Shown here piece by piece: positions 13,177-22,016 of a stretch of 64,000 nucleotides of DNA. The translations under genes were made by a program, and so were the position numbers. This stretch comes from Kitagawia praeruptora (lineage: Eukaryota > Streptophyta > Magnoliopsida > Apiales > Apiaceae): contig CM075353.1 of assembly GCA_037693485.1 (NCBI GenBank), positions 57,220,501 to 57,284,500 of the forward strand. Reading direction: 5' to 3'. Every line of letters starts with the position of its first letter. Position 1 is the first letter of the stretch. The notes below the pieces were generated by a model that searched no databases, was not told where the DNA came from, and saw only the letters and a list, made by a program, of their open reading frames with translations.

Positions 13177-13685
13177 TAAAGTGTTTGAACTTTTGTTGCA
13201 GAGAGAGTTTTAGTGAAGAAGATGCAGTTAACTAATGAGATTCTTGAAAATGAATAAAGGTGAGATGTGAGAGCACAAGACAGCCTTTTATATTTTTCAA
13301 GAATTAAAAATGAAATAATTAAAAGTAATTACCCCATTGGACAAAAGTAACTGTCAGATAATAAATGAAAAGAAAAGAAGTACAGCCGTGACTAATTATA
13401 CACGTTTACCAACGGCTATAAAAAGAAATATGTATATCAACGGATAAAGATTGGACGGTTGAGAAAACAGTTTATCCATCGATGACATGGACAACCTGTT
13501 ATTCGTTGACATACGAAAATCTAGTAATGTGTTTATACTACCAACGGATAAAAGGATATCCGTTGATAAGCAAATTTTGCCTTAAACAAAATTTCTGCTA
13601 AGAGTTTTTCTGAGAGTTTTTAATTCTCAAGTAAATCAAAACACATTTTTAGCTACAAAACAGGATGATTAGATACCACTAGGAA
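13177..13685. repeat. Sire-B pol-ORF3 spacer with ATCCGTTGAT motif copies
   Basis: This non-coding spacer contains at least four or five copies of the element's motif in both orientations between about 13435 and 13570 (tatcaacggataa, ccatcgatgac, attcgttgaca, ccaacggataa, atccgttgataag). Sire-A has its own different motif at the equivalent place, so this spacer is probably a conserved cis-acting region. Confidence 0.75.
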
Positions 13686-16600
13686 TTATGAAAAATTAAG
13701 CATACCTAGTTCACCTACCAACCTTGTGAATGAAGATTCATCAAGAGGCTTGGTGAAGATATCTGCAAGCTGCATTTCACTTGGCACAAAGTGCATTTCT
13801 ACTGTACCATTCATCACATGCTCTCTAATGAAGTGGTATTTGATGTCAATATGCTTGGTTCTCGAATGTTGCACTGGATTCTCTGTGATGGCAATAGCAC
13901 TAGTGTTGTCACAGAAAATTGGAATCTTCTCAACTTTTAGACCATAGTCAATAAGTTGATTTTTCATCCAAAGAATCTGTGCACAACAACTTCCAGCAGC
14001 AATGTACTCAGCTTCAGCTATAGAAGTGGAGACTGAGTTTTGTTTCTTACTGAACCATGACACAAGCCTGTTCCCTAGAAATTGACAGGAGCCTGTAGTA
14101 CTTTTCCTATCAATTCTATAACCTGCATAGTCTGCATCTGAATAGCCAATTAGATCAAAACCAGAATCTCTTGGGTACCAAATGCCAAGGTTTGGTGTTC
14201 CCTTGAGATACCTGAAAATTCTCTTAATAGCAATTAAGTGAGACTCTCTAGGGTCAGCTTGAAATCTAGCACAAAGACAAGTGGAAAACATTATATCAGG
14301 TCTACTAGCTGTTAGATATAGAAGTGAGCCTACCATGCCTCTATAGCTTGAGATGTCCACAGATTTTTCCTTAGTATTCAACTCAAGCTTAGTTGCAGTG
14401 GCCATAGGGGTTTTTGCAGAGGCACAATCCAGTAAGTCAAATTTCTTTAAAAGATCATAAATATATTTTCTTTGACTTATGAAAATTCCCTCATTAACTT
14501 GCTTTACTTGTAAACCAAGAAAGTAAGTTAATTCACCCATTATGCTCATTTCATACCTACTTTGCATAAGTTTGGCAAACCTTTTGCAAAGTTTCTCATC
14601 TGTAGATCCAAAAATAATATCATCTACTAGATTTGAACAAGTATTGAAGAACCATTGACATTTCTATGAAATAAGGTTTTATCTACTGTACCTCTAGTGA
14701 AGTGATTCTCCAAAAGAAATTGAGATAAAGTGTCATACCAGGCTCTTGGTGCTTGCTTCAAACCATAAAGTGCTTTCAAGAGAAGATATACATATTCTGG
14801 AAATTCTGGATCTTCAAAGCCAAGAGGTTGATGGACATATACCTCTTCTTCCAGTTCCCCATTTAGAAAGGCACTTTTGACATCCATCTGATAGACTTTG
14901 AAATTGGCATGTGCTGCATAGGCTAGGAAAATTCTAATTGCCTCAAGTCTTGCTACTGGAGCAAAAGTTTCATCAAAATCTATTCCTTCTTCTTGAGAAT
15001 AGCCCTTTGCCACTAATCTAGCTTTATTCCTCGCAATTATGTCATTTTCATCAATCTTATTCTTGAGAACCCATTTGGTACCTATGATACTTCTATCATC
15101 AGGTTTGGGCACAAGCTTCCATACTTTATTTCTCTTAAATTGGTTTAGCTCTTCTTGCATTGCTAAGACCCAATCTGGATCTAGAAGGGCATCTTCCACT
15201 TTCTTAGGTTCCTCTTGAGACAGGAAACTACTGTATAGGCATTCTTCTTGTGTGGCCTTCCTAGTTTGGACTCTTGAGTTTGAGTCACCAATGATTAATT
15301 CAAAAGGATGATCTCTGGTCCATTTTCTTGAAGGTGGAAGGTTTGATCTAGACAAGGTTGCTTCGTCTAAGTGAGCATGATCTTGTTGATTGGTCATTGA
15401 GTTTTGACTTTGAGAAACTCCCCCTGAGTTTGTTGTCCTTGTGGAATTATGAAGTTGACTATCAACAGATGGATCATTTTGTCTATCAACGGATGCTCCA
15501 TTTTGCCTGTCGACGAATACATGAGAATGCCTGTCAACGGATGCATCTGATCCTCTAGTATGACTGTCAACGGATGCTTCATTTCCAGTGTTAGCATCAC
15601 TTCTAGTTGGACCAACAACTCTAGGTGAATTTCCAAGGTCATGATCTTCATTTTCCTCATCATCATCAATGTACATTCTTCCTTCTACCTCATTTTCAAA
15701 TCTAAACTTTTCATGGAAGCCTTCATCATTTAGACCTAGAATCTTTTGATCATCAAACACAACATGTACAGATTCCATAATAATGTTGGTTCTTAGATTG
15801 TAGACTCTATAGGCTTTCCCTGCTGCATATCCAACAAAGATAGCTTCATCTGCCTTTGCTTCAAATTTGCCCAAGTTATCTCCATGATTTCTTAGCACAA
15901 AACACTTACATCCAAAGACATGAAGAAAAGCTAACGTTGGTTTCTTGTTGGTGAATAACTGATAAGGAGTCATTCCTCTAGCTTGATTGATCAAGGAAAT
16001 ATTCTGAGTGAAGCAGGCAGTGTTGACAGCTTCAGCCCAGAAATATGTTGGCAATCTTGATTCACTTAGCATTGTTCTAGCTGCTTCAATGAGAGTTCTG
16101 TTTTTCCTTTCAACAACCCCATTTTGTTGAGGTGTTCTAGCAGCAGAAAACTCATGGACAATTCCATTCTCTTCACAGAAAATCTTCATTGTGGAATTTT
16201 TGAATTCAGTGCCATTGTCACTCCTGATTCTTTGTACTTTTACTTCAGAACCATTGTTTACTAGTCTGAGATGATTGATGATGATTTCACTTACACAATC
16301 TTTGGAGTGCAGAAAGAAGGTCCATGTAAACTTAGAAAAATCATCCACAATCACCAGGCAGTATTTCTTCTTTGAAATGGACATGACATTTACTGGACCA
16401 AATAAGTCCATATGCAGCAATTGAAGAGGCTTAACAATGGATGACTCTGTCTTGCTCTTGAAGGATGATTTCTTTTGCTTCCCTAATTGGCAGGCATCAC
16501 ACAATCCATCCTTGATGAACTCTAATTGAGGGATTCCTCTAGCAAGATCCTTTCTTACCAAATCATTCATAACTTTAAAATTCAAATGTGACAACTTTTT

Positions 16601-17065
16601 ATGCCATAGCCAACTCTCATCTTTGCTTGCTTTGCTGAAGAGACAAGTAATGGATTCTGAGCATACTGAGTTGAAATCAGCTATGTAAACATTTCCTTTT
16701 CTAAAGCCTGTCAGAACCACATTGTTGTTTTCCTTGGAAGAAACAACACAGGCTTCTTTAGTGAACTTTACTTCATAGTCTTTGTCACAAATCTGACTGA
16801 CACTCAGCAAATTGTGCTTCAAACCTTCAACTAAAGCCACTTCTTCAATGATGACATTGTCCTTTGTAACCAAGCCATATCCCTTAGTATATCCTTTGCT
16901 GTCATCTCCAAAGGTAATTCTAGGGCCAGCTGCCTCCTTGGACTCTGTGAGCAGGGTTGAATCTCCTGTCATATGCCTAGAACATCCACTGTCTAGGTAC
17001 CAAAGATTCCTCTTATTTCCCTGCACACATTCCAAAATACAAATCAAGTTGATTTTGGTACCCAA
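13686..17065 (-). pseudogene. Sire-B pol: protease, integrase, RT, RNase H, interrupted at the RT active site
   Basis: Polyprotein in order: protease LDSGCSRHMTGD (near 16990), GAG-pre-integrase WHKKLSHLNF with CDACQLGK, integrase DLFGPV, SDNGTEFKN and QNGVVERKNRTL, an acidic linker containing SVDR/SVDS repeats (15465-15580), RT with ARLVAKGYSQEEG and LYGLKQAPRAWY, then RNase H with DADYAGY, AEAEYIAAG and IFTKPLDE. The first frame (17065-14627) stops at 14627-14629 exactly where the YVDD catalytic box should be: one base is missing and a TAG appears. Coding then continues in another frame from about 14620 to 13686. The first part overlaps the end of gag by 22 bp in the -1 frame. A copy with this lesion must have been, or has since become, dependent on enzymes from another copy. 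Confidence 0.92.
15465..15580 (-). repeat. Motif cluster inside Sire-B pol
   Basis: Within the integrase-RT linker five copies of the element motif (TCAACGGATG on the plus strand, with variants tcaacagatgg and tcgacgaatac) occur in 115 bp. In the protein they give repeated SVD(R/S) units. The same short sequence is found in the LTRs, gag, ORF3 and spacer. Confidence 0.8.
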
Positions 17066-19428
17066 GTTTCCTTAGGTCCTTTCTTGTTAGCCTTTGGTTT
17101 TACACTCTTAGCAATCTTCACTTTGGGTGTAGATGCTTGAGTGATAGGTTTTGACAGATGCTCATTTGCATAAATATTTAATGCATGCATTTGTGGAAAA
17201 TTGGCATACATATTATCCATGCTAGGAATGCTCCATGACATTTGTGGCATATTCACAGATTGAAAATAAGGATTAGACACATATGGCATGTTCACATATG
17301 GATTTGAAAAACTAGCAATCTGATACAAACCAGGCATAACAGGCATTGTAGGCATACTTGGCATAGATTGAGGTACATGAACAGGAGTCCTTTTAACAGA
17401 CTTGCAATTAGAAGATAGGTGATTGACACTATTGCAATTACCACAAGTTTTCCTAGGAGCAAACTTGTCAGGAGAATAATTGTTTTTCTTGTTAATGCCT
17501 ATCTTACCATTTCTGTTCTTTTTCTTTTTACCCTCAGTCTCTACCTTTTCATTAACTGATTTACCAACAGCCTTTTTGTTAAGTAAATCACCTGCCTTAG
17601 CCTTCTCACTAGAGACAAAGTTCTTGGCTACTGGACCATACTGATTATTCAGTTTCTTGAGTTCCTTCTTACTAACAGACTTTTTGTTAGTCGACGGATA
17701 CCTCTCATCCGTTGATGGTTCATCTGTCAACGGATGATCACTATCCGTTGATTCACAAATAGTCTCTAGATCCTCAAGGCAAGGTTCTAGCTCCTTTTTC
17801 TTTTGAGTCCAGGTATCCCTCACAAATGATTCTATTCCCTGGACTTCTATTATGTTTTGAGAAATATTCCTACAACTTTGAAATTTAGCAATTATCCCTT
17901 GTTCTTTTTCAAGCTGGTCTCTTAAAATCAGTTCTCTTTTTAACATAGCTTCAAGTTCACTTTTAGCATTATTGCAATCAACTCTCATTTTCTCAAATTC
18001 TAGAAATTGAATTTCTAGAACTGCATTTCTATCACTTAAAAACTGATTAGTTTCTTTAATCCTATTGTTCTCTTTAGTAAGTGATTTAAGAGTAACACTC
18101 AAGTGATATAGTTCAGTAGACATTTCATCTATAACACTATTGCATTCCTCTTTGGTGAGCTCAGAGAGATTGGTAGAAAATACCTGATTGCTAGCTGAAC
18201 TTGCTTCCTGCTCAGAATCAGCCATTAATGCAAGGTTGACAAACTCAGCATCATCATCAGAATGATTTCCATCAGCAGCCCAGTCATACTCTTGGGTCAT
18301 GAATGCCTTTCCTTTCTGTCTGAGAAGATCAAAATATTTCTTCTTGTAGTCAACAGTTTCAGTTGGCTTTCCCTTGTTCTCTGATCTAGGCTTCCTACAT
18401 TCACTTATCATATGACCAGCAATTCCACAATTGTAGCATTTAATTTTGGATTTATCCACATAGTTGCTTGTAGAAAAATCCTTGTTAAATGGCTTGGCCA
18501 CCCCAGAGTTTCTTCTGAATTTTAGCTTAGAAAATCTCCTAGATAGAAAGGCTAAATGCTCATCTATCTCATCCAATTCATCCTGCTGAAGGACACTCAT
18601 TTCTTCAGACACCTTTTCCTTGCTTTTGCTTGATTCTGCTCTACCTTCACAAACCTCCCTGTTTGGTGTAGATTTAGCAGCTTCAGTCCTCTTCTCCTCC
18701 TTCTGCTCCAAGTTGGCAACAAGTGCAACTGACCCACTTTTCTTTTGGGCCTTCTCAATTTCTTCATCCTGCTCCATTTCTAGTTCATATGTCTTTAAAG
18801 TTCCATAGAGCCTTTCAAGAGTAAATGACTTGTACTCTTGAGTGTTTCTTAGAGAAACAGTCATAGGCTTCCACTCTTTGGGCAGTGATCTCAGAAATTT
18901 GAGATTAGAATCTTTCACTTGGTATATTCTTCCATACAGTTTCAAGCCATTCAGTAGCTTTTGAAATCTACTAAATGTGTCATTCAATGTCTCTCCATTC
19001 TTGAAATGGAAGTGCTCATACTGTTGGATCAGTAGTTGCATCTTGTTTTCCCTTACCTGTTCTGTACCTTCACAAAGGGTTTGAACAATGTCCCATACTT
19101 CCTTGGAGGTAGTACAGTTGATAACATTGTCAACCATGTCTGTTTCTAAGCCATTAAACAGAATATTCATGGTCTTTTTATCTTTGTGGACTTCTGCAAC
19201 ATCCTCAGTACTCCACTCAGAAACAGGTTTTGGAATGTAAGTGTCTGGTGCATCTGCAGCAAGACCAACTCTTGAAGCAGCCTTCATTGGAACATGAGGA
19301 CCCTTCTCAATGCAATCTACAAAACCTTCATCAATAGACATGAGATGTAGACGCATTTTTACTTTCCAGTGAAAGTAATTTTCTCTATCAAGAACCGGTA
19401 TCTTCACTCCATAATCCTTCTTAGACAT
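17044..19428 (-). CDS. Sire-B gag (nucleocapsid protein), apparently intact
   Basis: 794 codons from the ATG at 19428 (MSKKDYG), 46 bp after the PBS. It encodes a UBN2-type gag domain (about residues 20-230, with W..V.TLCEGT and LYGTLKTYELE), zinc knuckle CYNCGIAGHMISEC near 18430, a long coiled coil (about 17850-18150), an acidic stretch with STD and HPLT units from the element's dispersed motif (17690-17755), a basic patch, and a second knuckle CGNCNSVNHLSSNC near 17430, then a Met/Pro/Asn-rich tail. Gag forms the virus-like particle in the cytoplasm and binds the RNA. No stop codon interrupts it, unlike pol and ORF3 of the same element. It ends at a TGA at 17044-17046, inside the start of the pol frame. 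Confidence 0.9.
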   Translation of the reverse strand: MSKKDYGVKIPVLDRENYFHWKVKMRLHLMSIDEGFVDCIEKGPHVPMKAASRVGLAADAPDTYIPKPVSEWSTEDVAEVHKDKKTMNILFNGLETDMVDNVINCTTSKEVWDIVQTLCEGTEQVRENKMQLLIQQYEHFHFKNGETLNDTFSRFQKLLNGLKLYGRIYQVKDSNLKFLRSLPKEWKPMTVSLRNTQEYKSFTLERLYGTLKTYELEMEQDEEIEKAQKKSGSVALVANLEQKEEKRTEAAKSTPNREVCEGRAESSKSKEKVSEEMSVLQQDELDEIDEHLAFLSRRFSKLKFRRNSGVAKPFNKDFSTSNYVDKSKIKCYNCGIAGHMISECRKPRSENKGKPTETVDYKKKYFDLLRQKGKAFMTQEYDWAADGNHSDDDAEFVNLALMADSEQEASSASNQVFSTNLSELTKEECNSVIDEMSTELYHLSVTLKSLTKENNRIKETNQFLSDRNAVLEIQFLEFEKMRVDCNNAKSELEAMLKRELILRDQLEKEQGIIAKFQSCRNISQNIIEVQGIESFVRDTWTQKKKELEPCLEDLETICESTDSDHPLTDEPSTDERYPSTNKKSVSKKELKKLNNQYGPVAKNFVSSEKAKAGDLLNKKAVGKSVNEKVETEGKKKKNRNGKIGINKKNNYSPDKFAPRKTCGNCNSVNHLSSNCKSVKRTPVHVPQSMPSMPTMPVMPGLYQIASFSNPYVNMPYVSNPYFQSVNMPQMSWSIPSMDNMYANFPQMHALNIYANEHLSKPITQASTPKVKIAKSVKPKANKKGPKETWVPKST
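17690..17755 (-). repeat. Motif cluster inside Sire-B gag
   Basis: Four copies of the motif in about 65 bp, alternating in orientation (tcgacggata, catccgttgatgg, tcaacggatga, tatccgttgat). The opposed copies could fold into hairpins. In gag they encode the STD/HPLT/YPST part of the protein. Confidence 0.8.
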
Positions 19429-19473
19429 GTTGGAAGTGTGTTGATCTTTAAACTTCAAATATATTAGAAGCTT

Positions 19474-19485
19474 GCTCTGATACCA
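19474..19485 (-). promoter_or_regulatory. Sire-B primer binding site
   Basis: The minus strand reads tggtatcagagc two bases inside the 5' LTR, the sequence complementary to the 3' end of plant initiator methionine tRNA. It primes minus-strand synthesis. The identical site occurs in Sire-A at 20695-20706. Confidence 0.93.
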
Positions 19486-19487
19486 AT

Positions 19488-20475
19488 TGTTATTCCCAGA
19501 TTACACACTTGTATAGTTGTAGAAGGGGGGGTTGAATACAATTCTTGATAATTATAAATTTTTGATAAAAACCACATAAATCTATAAGGAAATAATTGCT
19601 GATTAAGAAATGGTTCACAAACACATAAAAAATCAGGTGGTTAAATGTACCACCTGAGACTTTTATTCGAAGAAAACTCTGTGATACAAATGTACACAGC
19701 TTCTGTTTTTACAACTCTTTGCTTCTAAGGATATTCAAGAAACCCTAAGCAAATATGTCTGTTTTCTTAATCTCTAAAGAGTTGCTACACTTGGTTATAT
19801 ATCCCAAGTTTACAAGTACTACAGGAATAAGATAATATTAATCTAATTCAAGTTGACTTGCTACTCCACTCCAAATCCACATGTAGCCGAAAGGTTGTCC
19901 TTGTGAACAGATATGTCCCTTGCACCTTTCTTGTATGTACTGTGTAAATAGAATGCTTCTTTATTCTGTGTTTCCAAAGTATGGCTGCCATACTGCCTTT
20001 TTATACCTACTATCAACCCATGTGATCTGTCAGTCAAACCTGTCCTTATCAACTGCTAATCCCCAGCTAGCATAGGATAAAGTGTTAATGATTATCCATT
20101 GATGTTGTGCACAGTCATCCGTTGATGGTAGTTTGAGCTGTATCCGTTGATAGAGTAGATTTGAGTTGTATCCGTTGATAGAGCCCTGTTCTCATCCGTT
20201 GATACACTTTCACTTAGACAGAATTACATAGCATAGCTTATTTACAATTGGCTACCCTATTCTGCCTATCCATTGATGGTCAACATGACTCTGAATAAAA
20301 ACACTATCAACTGATAAATAGAGATATTGCAGTATGCTACAAAACCTCATCCGTTGATGAGCTACCTGTCAACGAATAGAGTTATAAAGTCTTATCTGTT
20401 GATAGTTACAAAACTTGACTTTATACAATTTTGCTTGAATGTTAAGTTATCATCAACTACAACATATTCCTAACA
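19488..20475 (-). repeat. Sire-B 5' LTR (promoter LTR)
   Basis: 988-bp partner of 7531-8518, TG...CA. A TATA-like box (minus-strand atatataacc, 19792-19802) is a plausible promoter. Upstream of it, at 20090-20400, lie about ten variants of the motif ATCCGTTGAT, as expected for U3 elements. Followed by the gtggt target duplication at 20476-20480. Confidence 0.95.
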
Positions 20476-20480
20476 GTGGT

Positions 20481-20663
20481 TCCAACAGTCTTTTCAGGTA
20501 TTTCTTGTTGTGGAACAAAGGGACCATTCTTGAGAATGTCATGATACAAAGGATGAGAAGCTTTGATGAACAGCATCATTTTTATCTTCCAGAGGTTGTA
20601 ATTTTCTTTGTCAAACTTAGGGACTTTCACCATTCCTGTGGTCATTGGTGTATTCGAACTCAT
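20481..20663 (-). pseudogene. Sire-A gag, N-terminal fragment cut off by Sire-B
   Basis: ATG at 20663 (MSSNTPM), 61 codons exactly up to the gtggt duplication. It contains the conserved N-terminal gag pattern F.....YNLWKIKMMLFI. The rest of the gene is at 7530-5251 in the same phase. The ATG is 31 bp from the PBS. Confidence 0.9.
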
Positions 20664-20694
20664 GATTGTTTTTCTATTTGTGAATAAACAACCT

Positions 20695-20706
20695 GCTCTG
20701 ATACCA
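20695..20706 (-). promoter_or_regulatory. Sire-A primer binding site
   Basis: Minus strand tggtatcagagc, complementary to initiator methionine tRNA, two bases from the LTR edge, as in Sire-B. Confidence 0.92.
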
Positions 20707-20708
20707 CT

Positions 20709-21971
20709 TGTTGAGTATTGAATACAGAAAAAGAATACAGAGGGGGGGTGAATGGATTCTTGAACTTTTCTTTGTTCTTGAATCTGTGTAGCAGATAAGT
20801 GTTTGTGTGTGAAAATATGTAGGTGCGGATAAAGAATAACACAAGTCACAATATCACTTTAATCTAAAATAATATTAGATAAAGGTTGCTACAATCTGTG
20901 AATACAAATGGTAGTATTCTCTGCTTCATTTTTCTCAGAGAGATATATCTTACAATGTGTATAAAAAACTTAATCAACTAAAGAAGTGAGATTGTATTCT
21001 TATAGAACATGAATACAACTCAGTTACTACAAATAAGGTTACAGGATAAATTACTTTCTTGTATGTCTATCCTTTTTGAGTAAGCATCCAAACGGCTACA
21101 AATTTGACTTTGCAAAGTTCTGTTCAGATCCACTTCTTTAGATCTTTGTCTCTTATATATCTCTCCAAGCTTCCTTGTAGGCTTTCCAGAGCACGTTACA
21201 GATTGTGGTCCATAAAGTGCATTGGCTTGTTGCAGGTTTCAGACTTGTACAATTTCTTCAGTATTTTGTCTCCAAGAATGTATTCGAGAAGTGGCTAAGT
21301 GATTGATTCGAGAACTAGGATTAGATAACTCTGAGTTCTCGAATACTGTATGATTGACATATCGAATCACTTCTCGAATAATACTTTTCTCCAGGATTCC
21401 TTGAGTTGTCGAATAGAACACTTGACTTGTCGAATCCTTGAGATATCGAATAGCTTTCTGAGTCCTTAAGATATCGAATGGAACTTTGACTTGTTGACTC
21501 TTTGAGAACTCGAATACCACTTTGACTTGTTGACTTCTTGAGTTCTCGAATAGAGTATTTAGACATGTCGAATCTCTGAGATAACGAACAGTTCATTCAG
21601 AGATATCGAACAGTGTCTTCTTAGATATCGAATCTCTGACTTCTCGAACGCTAGACTTCTCGAATAGACAAATGTACTTCTCTAATTGGTACTTAGGCAA
21701 ATTCTTCATTTCTTCAAATCTCAACTGTGATTATTTGACAGTCTTTATCTTCTGGCTTGAGGCATGAACCTTGGAACTTCTTTCAAGCATTATTCTTGAC
21801 TATATAAGTACAGTTACACAACTAGGATTTGATGCCTATTACAAGTACAAAACAAATAGAAACTCTACAACTAGAGGTTCCCTCAGTTAAGAGGTCATGT
21901 AAGTAATGCAAGGCATTACAAACAATTAGGCTTGTTATTAGATGTATACAGGCATGCCTCTATGACTAACA
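20709..21971 (-). repeat. Sire-A 5' LTR
   Basis: Starts tgttgagtat beside the PBS and is taken to end gactaaca at 21971 (TG...CA, about 1,263 bp). The minus-strand start tgttag equals the start of the Sire-B LTR. A TATA-like atatataaga lies on the minus strand at 21151-21160. From 21240 to 21670 there are about twenty variants of a TTCGA-type motif (attcgagaa, atatcgaat, ttctcgaata) in both orientations. The right edge is an inference because the 3' LTR is outside the window. Confidence 0.75.
21240..21670. repeat. Dense TTCGA-motif cluster in the Sire-A LTR
   Basis: About one copy per 20-25 bp of short variants such as ctcgaatac, tatcgaatc and tgtcgaatc, each followed or preceded by ACTTCT or GAGAT. 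Short minus-strand ORFs here consist of repeated SIRELKE/STSQ-like units and are products of the repeat rather than genes. The same motif recurs in the pol-ORF3 spacer of this element (1265-1760). Confidence 0.85.
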
Positions 21972-22016
21972 TATATATATATATATATATATAAATATAT
22001 AAATATATATATATAT
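21972..22016. repeat. TA microsatellite at the Sire-A/copia-3 junction
   Basis: A run of TA dinucleotides with a few interruptions sits between the presumed end of the Sire-A LTR and the RT coding of copia-3. It hides any target duplication. Confidence 0.85.

Larger units (their letters stand above)
7531..20475 (-). mobile_element. Sire-B: complete inner Sirevirus-like Ty1/copia retrotransposon, 12.9 kb
   Basis: It is bounded by two 988-bp LTRs (7531-8518 and 19488-20475), each TG...CA, with a gtggt target duplication, a PBS at 19474-19485 and a polypurine tract at 8519-8530. Coding order on the minus strand is gag (19428-17044), pol (17065-13686), spacer, ORF3 (13176-8722). The ~13-kb size, two gag zinc knuckles, methionine-tRNA-type PBS and a long ORF after pol all fit Sireviruses. 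By eye the LTRs differ at about 14 of 988 positions, so the insertion is young, probably well under one million years at usual plant rates. Even so pol has a lesion at the RT active site and ORF3 has four in-frame stops. Confidence 0.95.
1..21971 (-). mobile_element. Sire-A: outer Sirevirus-like Ty1/copia retrotransposon, truncated by the window edge
   Basis: This copia element reads on the minus strand: 5' LTR (20709-21971), PBS, gag, pol (protease, integrase, RT, RNase H), a spacer, and a third reading frame that leaves the window at position 1. Its 3' LTR must lie outside. The gag is split by the complete insertion of Sire-B (7531-20475, with the duplicated target gtggt at 7526-7530 and 20476-20480); joining the flanks keeps the gag frame. 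Order gag-PR-IN-RT-RH defines Ty1/copia; two zinc knuckles in gag and a long extra ORF after pol are typical of the plant Sirevirus (Maximus/SIRE) lineage. It carries several nonsense codons and at least two frameshifts and cannot be autonomous. The right end was placed at a TG...CA boundary next to a TA microsatellite and is less certain than the left LTR edge. Confidence 0.85.

Noticed and set aside
21239..21596. Minus-strand frames rich in SIRELKE-like units as a coding repeat protein
   Set aside because: They lie in the Sire-A LTR and come from the TTCGA motif cluster; the same composition appears in several frames.
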